Shown here: in pieces, positions 32,366 to 42,133 of the stretch
Layout: each line of letters opens with the position of its first letter
Position numbering within the stretch: position 1 is the first letter of the stretch
NCBI GenBank assembly: GCA_046758005.1
Contig: JBHHZJ010000005.1
Span: 1 to 64,000, forward strand
Length of the DNA stretch: 64,000 nt
DNA from: JBHHZJ01 sp046758005
GTDB taxonomy: Bacteria > Pseudomonadota > Alphaproteobacteria > Kiloniellales > J153
Reading direction: 5' to 3'
The notes under the pieces: model-generated
What the model was told of the DNA's origin: nothing
The model's database searches: none
The model's input: only the letters and a program-made list of their open reading frames with translations
Made by a program: the position numbers and the translations under genes

Positions 32366-33816
32366 CCGGGAAACAGGGCCGAGGCCGCGGCCGCGGCTCG
32401 ACTCAGCACCGGGCCCGGGGCGACGAAGAAGAGCAGGATGACCACGCTGGTCGCGGTCAGGATCACGGCCATTTCGCGGCCGATCGGCCGGTCGAACGCC
32501 TCGGTGGGCTCGTCGAAGTACATGAACTTGACGATGCGAACGTAATAGAACGCGCCCACCACGCTGGTCAGCACGCCGATAACGGCCAGCGCGTAGAGCC
32601 CGGCGTGGATCGCGGCCATGAACACGTAGAACTTGGCCAGGAAACCGGCCATGGGCGGGATCCCGGCCATCGAGAACATGAAGATGAGCAGCGCCAGCGC
32701 CATCATCGGATGGGTCTTGGACAGCCCCTTGAGGTCCTCGATCCCCTCCACCATGACCTCCTTCTGGCGCATGCACAGGATGCAGCCGAAGGTTCCGAGG
32801 TTCATGACCAGGTAGATCGCCATGTAGAAGGCCAGCCCGCGCACGCCCTCCTGCGTCCCGGAAGCCAGGCCGATCAGCGCGTAGCCCATGTGTCCGATCG
32901 AGCTGTAGGCCATCAGGCGCTTGATGTTGGCCTGGTTGATCGCCGCCAGCGCGCCCAGGATCATCGAGCCGATCGAGATCACGATCACGATCTGCTGCCA
33001 CTGGCCGGCAAACTCGCCGAACGGCCCCATCATGACGCGCACGAACAGCGCCATGGCCGCCACCTTGGGCGCGGTGGCGAAGAACGCGGTGACCGGGGTG
33101 GGCGCGCCCTCGTAGACGTCGGGGGTCCACATGTGAAATGGCACTGCGGCGATCTTGAAGGCCAACCCCGCCATCAGGAACACCAGCCCGATGATAAGGC
33201 CGAGCGAGGGCGCCTCGCCCGCGGTCACGCTCTTCGCGAGGACCTCGGCGAGCGGGGCGAATCCCGTCGTCCCGGCGAAGCCGTAGATCATGGAGGCGCC
33301 GTAGAGCAGCATGCCCGAGGACAGGGCGCCGAGGACGAAGTACTTCAACCCGGCCTCGGTCGAGCGCAGGCTGTCGCGTCGGATCGCGGCGATGACGTAG
33401 AGCGACAGGCTCTGCAGCTCGAGGCCCAGGTAGAGCGAGATGAGGTCGTTGGCCGAGACCATCATGAGCATGCCGAGCGTCGCGAACAGCATCAGCACCG
33501 GGTACTCGAAGCGCATGACCTGCTCGTGCTCGAAGTAGCGCAGCGACATGGCCATGGCCGTGGCCGAACCGAGCAGGACCAGAAGCTTCATGAAATCGCT
33601 GAAGCGGTCGACGACGAACATGCCCTCGAAGGCGCTGGCACCGCCGCGCGGCCCCAGCGCGAGCAGGCCGATGACGGCGATCAGCGTCAGCACCGAAAGC
33701 ACGAGCACCGTGCGCGTCGCCGCGTTGCCGCGGAACACGCCGAACATGAGCAACGCCATGGCCAGGCCCGCCAGCGACAGCTCGGGCAGGGCCGTGATCA
33801 GGTCGAGCGGGACCAT
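32362..33816 (-). CDS. nuoN: NADH-quinone oxidoreductase subunit N
   Basis: 484 residues, 14 predicted helices, Mrp-antiporter-like proton channel of complex I. The transporter core (ANIKRLMAYSSIGHMGYALIGL) carries the conserved Lys. Last nuo gene of the operon. Confidence 0.96.
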   Translation of the reverse strand: MVPLDLITALPELSLAGLAMALLMFGVFRGNAATRTVLVLSVLTLIAVIGLLALGPRGGASAFEGMFVVDRFSDFMKLLVLLGSATAMAMSLRYFEHEQVMRFEYPVLMLFATLGMLMMVSANDLISLYLGLELQSLSLYVIAAIRRDSLRSTEAGLKYFVLGALSSGMLLYGASMIYGFAGTTGFAPLAEVLAKSVTAGEAPSLGLIIGLVFLMAGLAFKIAAVPFHMWTPDVYEGAPTPVTAFFATAPKVAAMALFVRVMMGPFGEFAGQWQQIVIVISIGSMILGALAAINQANIKRLMAYSSIGHMGYALIGLASGTQEGVRGLAFYMAIYLVMNLGTFGCILCMRQKEVMVEGIEDLKGLSKTHPMMALALLIFMFSMAGIPPMAGFLAKFYVFMAAIHAGLYALAVIGVLTSVVGAFYYVRIVKFMYFDEPTEAFDRPIGREMAVILTATSVVILLFFVAPGPVLSRAAAAASALFPG

Positions 33817-33832
33817 CGGCGCGCCCTCCGTT

Positions 33833-35359
33833 TCACCGGGTCGCCGCCAGGGCAGCGAGCCCGGGCTCGCGCGCCACCGCCAGCGCCGCCTGGTGGTCGT
33901 CGATCAGGTTGGTCACCGAGGCAGAGATGATGTCGAGGAACGGCATGGGATAGACGCCCATCCAGAAGACCAGGGCGATGAGCGGGGCGAAGACCAGGAT
34001 CTCGCGCGGGCTGAGGTCCAGAATCGCCTTGAGGTCGGCCCGGGTCAGCGCCCCGAAGATGATCCGGCGGTACATATAAAGCATGTAGGCGGCGCCGAGG
34101 ACCATGCCGCTCGCGGCCAGCAGCGCGACCCAGGTGCTGACTTGGAACGCGCCGACCAGGACCAGGAACTCGCCGACGAAGCCGCTCGTCCCGGGCAAGC
34201 CGACCGAGGCCAGCATGAAGATCATGAACGCCAGGGCGTAGGCCGGCATCCGATTGACGAGCCCCTCGTAGCGAGCCATCAAACGGGTATGCATGCGGTC
34301 GTAGACAACCCCGACGAGAAGGAACAGCGCCGCCGAGACGACGCCGTGGGAGAGCATCTGGAAGATCGCGCCCTCCAGGCCCTGCTGGGTCACGGTGAAC
34401 GTGCCCAGCGTCACGAAGCCCATGTGGGCCACCGAGGAATAGGCAACCAGTTTCTTCATGTCCTCCTGAGCGAGCGCGACCAGCGAGGTGTAGATGATCG
34501 CCACGATCGACAGCGTGAAGATGAGCGGCGTGAAGAACTCGGAGGCCAAGGGCAGCATGGGCAGCGAGAAGCGCACGAAGCCGTACCCGCCCATCTTCAG
34601 CAGCACCCCGGCCAGGACCACCGAGCCGGCGGTCGGCGCTTCGGTGTGGGCGTCGGGCAGCCAGGTGTGCACCGGCCACATCGGGATCTTGACCGCGAAC
34701 GAGGCGAACAGGCCCAGCCACAGCCAAGTCTGCATGCCCGCCGGGAAGTCGTGGGCCAGCATGGTCGGGATGTCGGTCGTGCCCACCTCGAAGTACATGG
34801 CGAGCAACGCGAGGAACAGGAGGACCGAGCCGGCCAGCGTGTACAGGAAGAACTTGAAGGCCGAATAGACGCGGTCCTCCCCGCCCCAGATGCCGATGAT
34901 CAGGAACATCGGGATCAGCACGCCCTCGTAGAAGAAGTAGAACAGCACGAAGTCGAGGGCGCAGAACATGCCGACCATCAGCGTCTCGAGAACCAGGAAG
35001 GCGATCATGTATTCCTTGACCCGGTTCTGGATCGCCTCCCAACTCGCGATCACGCAAATCGGGGTCAGCAGGGTGGACAGCAATACGAAGAGCATCGAGA
35101 TGCCGTCCACGCCCATGTGGTACGAGATGTTGTAGGCCGGGATCCAATCGGCCCGCTCGACGAACTGGAATTCCGCGCTGCCGCGCTCGAAGCCGAACCA
35201 GAGGAACAGCGACAGGACGAAGGTGATGAGCGAGGTCCACAGCGCCACGTAGCGGGCGTTGCGCGCCACCACCTCGGCCTCGCCGCGGATCGCCACGATG
35301 AATGCCGCGCCGACCAGCGGCAGAAACGTGACCAGGGAGAGGATCGGCCAGCCGTTCAT
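33833..35359 (-). CDS. nuoM: NADH-quinone oxidoreductase subunit M
   Basis: 508 residues, 14 helices, antiporter-like subunit. Conserved Lys/Glu regions VKIPMWPVHTWLPDAHTEAP and DMKKLVAYSSVAHMGFVTLG are present. ATG at 35359, seven bases after the nuoL stop. Confidence 0.97.
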   Translation of the reverse strand: MNGWPILSLVTFLPLVGAAFIVAIRGEAEVVARNARYVALWTSLITFVLSLFLWFGFERGSAEFQFVERADWIPAYNISYHMGVDGISMLFVLLSTLLTPICVIASWEAIQNRVKEYMIAFLVLETLMVGMFCALDFVLFYFFYEGVLIPMFLIIGIWGGEDRVYSAFKFFLYTLAGSVLLFLALLAMYFEVGTTDIPTMLAHDFPAGMQTWLWLGLFASFAVKIPMWPVHTWLPDAHTEAPTAGSVVLAGVLLKMGGYGFVRFSLPMLPLASEFFTPLIFTLSIVAIIYTSLVALAQEDMKKLVAYSSVAHMGFVTLGTFTVTQQGLEGAIFQMLSHGVVSAALFLLVGVVYDRMHTRLMARYEGLVNRMPAYALAFMIFMLASVGLPGTSGFVGEFLVLVGAFQVSTWVALLAASGMVLGAAYMLYMYRRIIFGALTRADLKAILDLSPREILVFAPLIALVFWMGVYPMPFLDIISASVTNLIDDHQAALAVAREPGLAALAATR

Positions 35360-35366
35360 GGCCGCC

Positions 35367-37301
35367 TCATCCGATCCGGCCGAGGAGGTACCATGTGACC
35401 AGGCCGACGACGCCGATCAGCATGGCGAAGGCATAGTGGTAGACGTAGCCGGTCTGCAGGCGGCCGGCTCTGCGCGCGAGGTTGAGGGCCGCCGCCGCGA
35501 CCCCGTCGGGGCCGACCCCGTCGATCAACGCGCCGTCGCCCGAGCGCCACAGCCCCGCCCCCAGGTAGTGCGCCGGACGGACGAACACGGCGTCGTACAG
35601 CTCGTCGAAGTACCACTTGTTGTACACGAACAGGTACACGGGGCGCACCCGCGCGACCACCAGGCCGGGCAGGTCGGGACGCAGCACGTACATGACGTAG
35701 GCCAGCCCGATTCCGCCCACGCCCATGACGAAGGGCAGGATCTTGACCCAGAACGGCACGTGGTGCGCCGCCTCGATCGAATCGTTGGCTTCGAGGACCA
35801 TGATCGCCCCGCCCCAGAAAGCCTCGCGCCCCTCCCCCACGAAGGCCTCGTAACCGACGTACCCGGCGAGCGCCGCACCCGCGGCCAGGGCGAGCAGCGG
35901 GATGATCATGACCTTGGGCGCCTCGTGGACGTGCGCCATCACCTCGGGCTCGGCGCGCGGCGCGCCGTGGAAGGTCAGGAACAGGAGACGCCAGGAATAG
36001 AAGGCGGTCATGAACGCCGCCGCCACGCCCAACCAGAACGCGAACTGCCCCGGCCCGGTGTCGGCGGCGTAGGCGGATTCCAGGATGATGTCCTTGGAGA
36101 AGTACCCGGCGAACGGCGGAATGCCGGCCAGCGCCAGCGAGCCAACCCACATGACCGCGTAGGTGATCGGCACCATGCGCCAGATCCCGCCCATCTTGCG
36201 CATGTCCTGCTCGTCGGAAAAGGCGTGGATGACCGCGCCCGCGCCAAGGAACAGCAGGGCCTTGAAGAAGGCGTGGGTCATGAGGTGGAAGATCGCCGCG
36301 CCGTAGGCGGACACGCCCGCGGCGAAGAACATGTAGCCGAGCTGCGAGCAGGTCGAGTAGGCGATCACCCGCTTGATGTCGAACTGGGTCAGTCCGACGG
36401 TGGCGGCGAAGAAGGCGGTCCCCGCGCCGATATAGGTCACAAGGTCGAGAGCAACGGGGGCGTACTCGAACATCGGCGACAGGCGCACGACCATGAACAC
36501 GCCCGCGGTCACCATGGTCGCCGCGTGGATCAGGGCCGAGACCGGCGTCGGCCCCTCCATCGCGTCGGGCAGCCAGGTGTGCAGGAACAACTGCGCCGAC
36601 TTGCCCATGGCGCCGATGAACAGCAGGATGCAAATGATGGTGAGCGCGTGCCCCTCGATGCCGATGAATTCGAAGGTCTGGTCCGCCATGCCCGGCACCG
36701 CGGCGAAGACCTGGTCGAAGCCGACCGCGCCGAACAGGAAGAAGGTCCCCACGATGCCGAGCGCGAAGCCGGTGTCGCCGACCCGGTTGACCAGGAACGC
36801 CTTGATCGCCGCGGCGCAGGCGCTCGGCCGCACGTACCAGAAGCCGATCAACAGGTAGGACGCCAAGCCCACGCCCTCCCAGCCGAAGTACAGCTGGACG
36901 AAATTGTCGGCGCTGACCAGCGCGAGCATGAAAAAGGTGAACAGGCTCAGATACGAGAAGAAGCGCGGAATCGACTTGTCGTGCGCCATGTAGCCGATCG
37001 AGTAGACGTGGATCAGCCCCGAGACGACGGTCACGACCAGCAGCATCACCGCGCTCAGGGTGTCGAGCTTGATCGCCCATGACAGCTCGAACTGGCCGGA
37101 ATCGATCCAGGTGAACAGCTCGGTGACCCGCTCGTTGCCGTCGATCGCCACGTCCTTGAAGACCATGATCGACAGCACCGCCGAAATCCCGAGCAGGCCG
37201 CAGGTGACGAGCTGCGCCCCGCGGTCGCCGATGACGCGCCCGAACAGGCCGGCGATGGCCGAGCCCAAGAGCGGCAGCAGAACGATCAAGGATTCGATCA
37301 C
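35367..37301 (-). CDS. nuoL: NADH-quinone oxidoreductase subunit L
   Basis: 644 residues. Distal antiporter-like subunit with the lateral amphipathic helix at its C-terminus. Core motif SAQLFLHTWLPDAMEGPTPV is intact. Start is GTG at 37301 (MIESLIVLLPLLGSAIAGLFG), 5 nt after nuoK. Confidence 0.97.
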   Translation of the reverse strand: MIESLIVLLPLLGSAIAGLFGRVIGDRGAQLVTCGLLGISAVLSIMVFKDVAIDGNERVTELFTWIDSGQFELSWAIKLDTLSAVMLLVVTVVSGLIHVYSIGYMAHDKSIPRFFSYLSLFTFFMLALVSADNFVQLYFGWEGVGLASYLLIGFWYVRPSACAAAIKAFLVNRVGDTGFALGIVGTFFLFGAVGFDQVFAAVPGMADQTFEFIGIEGHALTIICILLFIGAMGKSAQLFLHTWLPDAMEGPTPVSALIHAATMVTAGVFMVVRLSPMFEYAPVALDLVTYIGAGTAFFAATVGLTQFDIKRVIAYSTCSQLGYMFFAAGVSAYGAAIFHLMTHAFFKALLFLGAGAVIHAFSDEQDMRKMGGIWRMVPITYAVMWVGSLALAGIPPFAGYFSKDIILESAYAADTGPGQFAFWLGVAAAFMTAFYSWRLLFLTFHGAPRAEPEVMAHVHEAPKVMIIPLLALAAGAALAGYVGYEAFVGEGREAFWGGAIMVLEANDSIEAAHHVPFWVKILPFVMGVGGIGLAYVMYVLRPDLPGLVVARVRPVYLFVYNKWYFDELYDAVFVRPAHYLGAGLWRSGDGALIDGVGPDGVAAAALNLARRAGRLQTGYVYHYAFAMLIGVVGLVTWYLLGRIG

Positions 37302-37306
37302 GGGGC

Positions 37307-37618
37307 TCAGCCCTTCATCAGGTTGATGTCCTCGACCGCGATCGAGCCGCGGTTGCGGAAGTAGACGACCAGGATGGCCAGTCCGATCGCGGCCTCGGCG
37401 GCGGCGACGGTGAGCACGAACATGGCGAAGACCTGGCCGACCAAGTCCTGCAAGTGGGCCGAGAACGCGACCAGGTTGATGTTGACCGCGAGCAGCATCA
37501 GCTCGATCGACATCAGGATGACGATGACGTTCTTCCGGTTGAGGAAGATGCCGAAGATGCCGAGCGTGAACAGGATCGCGGCGACCGTCAGGTAATGGGC
37601 GAGACCGATCTCGAGCAT
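37307..37618 (-). CDS. nuoK: NADH-quinone oxidoreductase subunit K
   Basis: 103 residues, three membrane helices. The conserved membrane glutamates are visible in IELMLLAVNINLVAF and AAAEAAIGLAI. Three nt separate it from nuoJ. Confidence 0.97.
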   Translation of the reverse strand: MLEIGLAHYLTVAAILFTLGIFGIFLNRKNVIVILMSIELMLLAVNINLVAFSAHLQDLVGQVFAMFVLTVAAAEAAIGLAILVVYFRNRGSIAVEDINLMKG

Positions 37619-37621
37619 GGC

Positions 37622-38236
37622 TTACACGCCGCTGCGGCTGGGAACCTTCTTGACCTCGATCGCCTGCTCCCGGCGCAACGACACCTGGGCGCCGATCGAT
37701 TGCCGGCGCACGTCCACCCGCTGGCGCAGGGTGAGCACGATGGCGCCGATCATGGCGACCAGCAGGACCAGGCCGGCGGCCTGGAACAGGTAGATGTACC
37801 TGGTGTAGAGCACTTCGCCCAGCGCGGCCGTGTTGGCCTGCTGCTCGGGCGGCAAGATCGGCACGCTGGCCGCCGCGCCCGCCTCCGGGGCGGCGATCGA
37901 TGCGCCGAGCACGAGGGTCAGCTCGACGAGCAGGATCAGGCCGATCAGGCCACCGATCGGGAGATACTGCAGGAAGCCCTGGCGCAGCTCGACGATGTCG
38001 ACGTCCAGCATCATGACGACGAACAGGAACAGCACCGCCACGGCCCCGACGTAGACCACGACCAGGATCATGGCCAGGAACTCCGCCCCCATGAGCACGA
38101 AGAGCCCGGCCGAGTTGAAGAAGGCGAGGATCAGGAACAGCACCGAATGCACGGGGTTGCGCGCCGAAATCACCATCACCCCGGCGGCGACCGCGACCGC
38201 CGCGAAGAGATAGAAGGCCAGCGCCTGGACGATCAT
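37622..38236 (-). CDS. nuoJ: NADH-quinone oxidoreductase subunit J
   Basis: 204 residues, five membrane helices. The conserved YVGAVAVLFLFVVMML segment (the pi-bulge helix) identifies it. The C-terminal 30 residues are basic and cytosolic. It is separated from nuoI by 204 nt, the largest gap in the operon. Confidence 0.95.
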   Translation of the reverse strand: MIVQALAFYLFAAVAVAAGVMVISARNPVHSVLFLILAFFNSAGLFVLMGAEFLAMILVVVYVGAVAVLFLFVVMMLDVDIVELRQGFLQYLPIGGLIGLILLVELTLVLGASIAAPEAGAAASVPILPPEQQANTAALGEVLYTRYIYLFQAAGLVLLVAMIGAIVLTLRQRVDVRRQSIGAQVSLRREQAIEVKKVPSRSGV

Positions 38237-38440
38237 CCCCGATCCCCTTCCCGAACGGCGGACCCAGCGCGCCGGCGCCGTCCTTCAGCCACCCGAGGCG
38301 CGGCGCTCATCCCTGTCCGAGCTCGGACGAGGACCCCGCGTCGCACCGGTCGAACCGCGAGGCCCAGCCGCGGCCGCTGCAAGATATCCGAATCCCGTCA
38401 GTCCTGCCCCCAACCCCGAGCCGTTCCGCGGCGGCGCCAC
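38237..38440 (-). other. Unexplained 204-nt gap between nuoI and nuoJ
   Basis: In an operon whose genes otherwise overlap or nearly touch, this stretch holds no convincing ORF, terminator or repeat that I can see. Confidence 0.5.
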
Positions 38441-38929
38441 CTATCGGTACGGCGCGTCCATCGCCAGGTTGGCGGCGATTTCGGCCTCCCAGCGATCGCC
38501 GTTCGCCAGCAGCTTCTCCTTGTCGTAGAACAGCTCCTCGTGGGTCTCGGTGGCGAACTCGAAGTTCGGCCCCTCGACGATCGCGTCGACCGGACACGCC
38601 TCCTGGCAGAAGCCGCAGTAGATGCATTTGGTCATGTCGATGTCGTAGCGGGTCGTGCGCCGGCTGCCGTCCGCGCGCGGCTCCGCCTCGATCGTGATGG
38701 CGAGCGCCGGGCAGATCGCCTCGCACAGCTTGCAGGCGATGCAGCGCTCCTCCCCGTTCGGATAACGGCGCAGGGCGTGCTCGCCGCGGAAGCGCGGCGA
38801 CAGCGGGCCCTTCTCGTACGGGTAGTTGAGCGTGACCTTGGGCTTGAAGAAATAGCGCAGCGTCAGGCCGAGGCCGCTCAGCAGCTCGCCGAGCAACAAG
38901 GTGCGCGCGCCGCGATCCATGATTCCCAT
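38441..38929 (-). CDS. nuoI: NADH-quinone oxidoreductase subunit I
   Basis: 162 residues. Two [4Fe-4S] ferredoxin motifs (CIACKLCEAICPALAITI and CIYCGFCQEACPVDAIVEG) form clusters N6a/N6b. ATG at 38929 (MGIMDRG); ATG at 38920 is possible. Confidence 0.97.
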   Translation of the reverse strand: MGIMDRGARTLLLGELLSGLGLTLRYFFKPKVTLNYPYEKGPLSPRFRGEHALRRYPNGEERCIACKLCEAICPALAITIEAEPRADGSRRTTRYDIDMTKCIYCGFCQEACPVDAIVEGPNFEFATETHEELFYDKEKLLANGDRWEAEIAANLAMDAPYR

Positions 38930-39039
38930 TAATTACCAACTCCTTAGCCGCATGCGGCCCGTCCCCGCCCGGCCCGTCGCCACCCGGAATTCGGCGCCTA
39001 AGATAGCGGCCGCCGCGCGCTTGGCAAGGCCCGCGCCGC

Positions 39040-40053
39040 TCATCGCGCCGGCAACAGATCGAAGGTGATCACCACCCCCGCCGTCAGCACCACCCAGAAC
39101 AGGGACAGCGGCAGGAACACCTTCCAGCCCAGGCGCATGAGCTGGTCGTAGCGGTAGCGCGGGAAGGTCGCCCGCACCCACAGGAAACAGAACAGGACCA
39201 GCGCGACCTTGCCGGCGAACCAGACCGGCCCGGGGATCCAGTTGAACGGCGCCACGTCGAACAGCGGCAGCCATCCGCCCAGGAACAGGATGGTCGTCAT
39301 CGCGCTCATCAGGATCATGTTGGCGTATTCGCCAAGGAAGAAGAGCGCAAAGGTGAACGACGAGTACTCGAGGAAGAACCCGGCCACCAGCTCCGACTCC
39401 CCTTCCGGCAGGTCGAAAGGCGAACGGTTGGTCTCGGCCAGGGTCGAGACGAAGAACACCACGAACATCGGCAGCAGCGGCACAGCGAACCAAAGCCCCT
39501 TCTGCGCCAGCACGATGTCGCTCAGGCGCAGCGAGCCGACGCACACGAGCACCGTGATGATCACGAAGCCCATCGAGACCTCGTAGGAGACCATCTGCGC
39601 CGCCGAGCGCAACGCGCCCAGGAACGGGTACTTCGAGTTCGAGGCCCACCCGGCCATGATCACGCCGTAGACGCCGAGCGAGGAAATGGCGAACAGGTAC
39701 AGGATGCCAACGTTGATGTCGGACAGCACGATGCCTTCGCCGAACGGGATCACGGCCCAGCCGATCAGGCTCAAAATGAAGGTCAGCATCGGCGCGGCGA
39801 CGAACACGACGCGGTTCGCCCCGGCCGGCAGGATCGTTTCCTTGAACAGCAGTTTGACGGCATCGGCGATGGGCTGCAGCAGGCCGAAGGGTCCGACCAC
39901 GTTCGGCCCCTTGCGCAGCTGCATGGCGGCGATGACCTTGCGCTCGGCGTAGGTCAAGTAGGCGACCGAGAGCAGCAGCGGCACCATGATCGCGACGATC
40001 TGCGCGACGATAACGACCGTCGGCCAGGCGTAGACGTTCCAGATGTCAACCAT
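39040..40053 (-). CDS. nuoH: NADH-quinone oxidoreductase subunit H
   Basis: 337 residues, eight to nine helices. Lies at the quinone-site interface: YAERKVIAAMQLRKGPNVVGP and ETNRSPFDLPEGESELVAGF carry the conserved acidic residues. Overlaps nuoG by 8 nt. A 110-nt non-coding gap separates it from nuoI. Confidence 0.97.
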   Translation of the reverse strand: MVDIWNVYAWPTVVIVAQIVAIMVPLLLSVAYLTYAERKVIAAMQLRKGPNVVGPFGLLQPIADAVKLLFKETILPAGANRVVFVAAPMLTFILSLIGWAVIPFGEGIVLSDINVGILYLFAISSLGVYGVIMAGWASNSKYPFLGALRSAAQMVSYEVSMGFVIITVLVCVGSLRLSDIVLAQKGLWFAVPLLPMFVVFFVSTLAETNRSPFDLPEGESELVAGFFLEYSSFTFALFFLGEYANMILMSAMTTILFLGGWLPLFDVAPFNWIPGPVWFAGKVALVLFCFLWVRATFPRYRYDQLMRLGWKVFLPLSLFWVVLTAGVVITFDLLPAR

Positions 40054-42124
40054 GGGTTCCGGTCGCCTTGGCTTGCCGGCCGCGCACGAACGCCTCGGTG
40101 CACCGCGCCATGGTTTCCGAGGCCCGACTGATCGGATCGGTCATGTAATAGTTCTCGACGGCGGTCCCGAACGGAGCCGGATCGAGGGCCCCGGCCGCGC
40201 CGAACGCGCCCCACGGTGCCGGCTCGATCTGGTCGATCGCGGCGAACAGCGGGTTCGCCTCGATCAGGCGCTGGCGCACCTCGCCCAGGTTGTCGTATGG
40301 CAATCGGGTTCCGATGAACTCCGACAGCGCGCGCAGGATGGTCCAGTCCTCCCGCGCTTCCCCGGGGGGGAAGGCGGCCCGGCGACCAAGCTGCACCCGC
40401 CCCTCGGTGTTCGTGTAGGTGCCGTTCTTCTCCGTATAGGCCGCGCCGGGCAGGATCACGTCCGCTCGGTGCGCGCCGGCGTCGCCGTGGTGGCCCTGGT
40501 AGATCACGAACGCGCCCTGCTCGGCATTGGGGCCGAGCCTGGCCATGTCGATCTCGTCGGCGCCGAGCAGAAACACGACCTCGATCTCGCCGCGCGAGGC
40601 GCCCTCCAGGATGGCGGCGGTGTCGCGCCCGCCCGCGCCCGGTACGAATCCCAGGTCCAGGGCGGCCACCCGCGCCGCCGCGGTGTGCAACACGTTGAAG
40701 CCGTTCCAGTCGCCGCGCACCATGCCGAAACGCTCGGCGGCCTGCCGGGCCAGATGCAGGATCGCGGCGCCATCCGCCCGGGCGAGCGCGGCCATGCCGA
40801 GCACGATCATCGGCGGCTCGGCGGCGGTCAGGACCTCGGCGAAGGCGCCCCTGCCCTCGGCGATCTCGCCCAGCGTCTCGGGTCCCGCGCCCAGGCGCTC
40901 GACCGGGTAGGTCAGGTCGCAGGGGGCGCCTATCAGGCCGACGTTGAAGCCGCCCATGAGAAAGCGCTTGCGCAGGCGCGCGTTGACGAGCGGCGCCTCC
41001 CAGCGCGGGTTGGTCCCGACCAGAAGGGCCGCGTCGGCTTGCTCGATCCCGGCGATCGTGGTGTTGAACAGGTAGCCGGCGCGCGCCCGGGGGTCGAGCT
41101 TGGCGCCGTCCTGCCGACAATCCAGATTCGGCGAGCCGAGCCTGGCCATGAGGTCCTTGAGCGCGAGCATGGATTCCGCGTCGCACAGGTCGCCGGCCAG
41201 CGCCGCGATCTTGCCGCCCTCGAGTCCCTGGAGGCGAGCGGTGATCGCGTTGAACGCCTCCTCCCAGGTCGCCTCCTGTAGCCTGCCGTCCCTGCGCACG
41301 TAAGGCCGGTCGAGGCGCTGCCGGCCCAGGCCGTCGCAGGCGTAGCGGGTCTTGTCGGCGATCCACTCCTCGTTGATGTCCTCGTGCAGGCGCGGCAGGA
41401 TGCGCATTACCTCCCGGCCGCGCGTGTCGACCCGAATGTTGGAGCCGACCGCGTCGAGCGCGTCGATCGAATAGGTCTTGCCCAGTTCCCACGGGCGGGC
41501 GGTGAAGGCGTACGGCCGGGAGGTCAGCGCCCCGACCGGGCAGACGTCGACCAAGTTGCCCGACAGCTCGGAGTTGATTGCCTGCTCGAGCGTGCTGATC
41601 TCCATGTGCTCGCCGCGGCCGAGCGCCCCGATCTCCTCCACACCGCCGATCTCGGTGGCGAAGCGGATGCAGCGCGTGCAGTGGATGCACCGGGTCATGA
41701 TCGTCTTGATCAGCGGCCCCATGTACTTTTCCGGCACCGCGCGCTTGTTTTCCTCGAAGCGGCTGCGGTCGAAGCCATAGGCCATCGCCTGGTCCTGCAA
41801 GTCGCATTCGCCGCCCTGGTCGCAGATCGGGCAATCCAGCGGATGGTTGATCAGCAGGAACTCCATCACGCCCTTGCGGGCCTTCTCCACCATGGGCGTG
41901 TCGGTGCGGATCACCATGCCCTCGCCGGCCGGCATGGCGCAGGAGGCGATCGGTTTCGGCGAGCGCTCCATTTCGACCAGGCACATGCGACAGTTGCCGG
42001 CGACCGACAGCCGCTCGTGATAGCAGAAGCGCGGAATCTCGATGCCGGCCAACTCGCAAGCCTGAAGGATGGTCAGGCCGGCCGGGACCTCGATCTCCCT
42101 GCCGTCGATGGTCAGCTTCGGCAT
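40046..42124 (-). CDS. nuoG: NADH-quinone oxidoreductase subunit G
   Basis: 692 residues. N-terminal [2Fe-2S] (CYHERLSVAGNCRMCLVE) and [4Fe-4S] clusters (HPLDCPICDQGGECDLQD; CIHCTRCIRFATEIGG), followed by a molybdopterin-oxidoreductase-like domain that has no cofactor in complex I. Length is that of the short alphaproteobacterial/mitochondrial type. Confidence 0.97.
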   Translation of the reverse strand: MPKLTIDGREIEVPAGLTILQACELAGIEIPRFCYHERLSVAGNCRMCLVEMERSPKPIASCAMPAGEGMVIRTDTPMVEKARKGVMEFLLINHPLDCPICDQGGECDLQDQAMAYGFDRSRFEENKRAVPEKYMGPLIKTIMTRCIHCTRCIRFATEIGGVEEIGALGRGEHMEISTLEQAINSELSGNLVDVCPVGALTSRPYAFTARPWELGKTYSIDALDAVGSNIRVDTRGREVMRILPRLHEDINEEWIADKTRYACDGLGRQRLDRPYVRRDGRLQEATWEEAFNAITARLQGLEGGKIAALAGDLCDAESMLALKDLMARLGSPNLDCRQDGAKLDPRARAGYLFNTTIAGIEQADAALLVGTNPRWEAPLVNARLRKRFLMGGFNVGLIGAPCDLTYPVERLGAGPETLGEIAEGRGAFAEVLTAAEPPMIVLGMAALARADGAAILHLARQAAERFGMVRGDWNGFNVLHTAAARVAALDLGFVPGAGGRDTAAILEGASRGEIEVVFLLGADEIDMARLGPNAEQGAFVIYQGHHGDAGAHRADVILPGAAYTEKNGTYTNTEGRVQLGRRAAFPPGEAREDWTILRALSEFIGTRLPYDNLGEVRQRLIEANPLFAAIDQIEPAPWGAFGAAGALDPAPFGTAVENYYMTDPISRASETMARCTEAFVRGRQAKATGTHG

Positions 42125-42133
42125 CGCGTCGTC

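Noticed and set aside
32050..37082. Very long plus-strand open frames opposite nuoN, nuoM and nuoL
   Set aside because: Shadow frames of membrane-protein genes, rich in His/Arg/Asp, with no recognisable domain.
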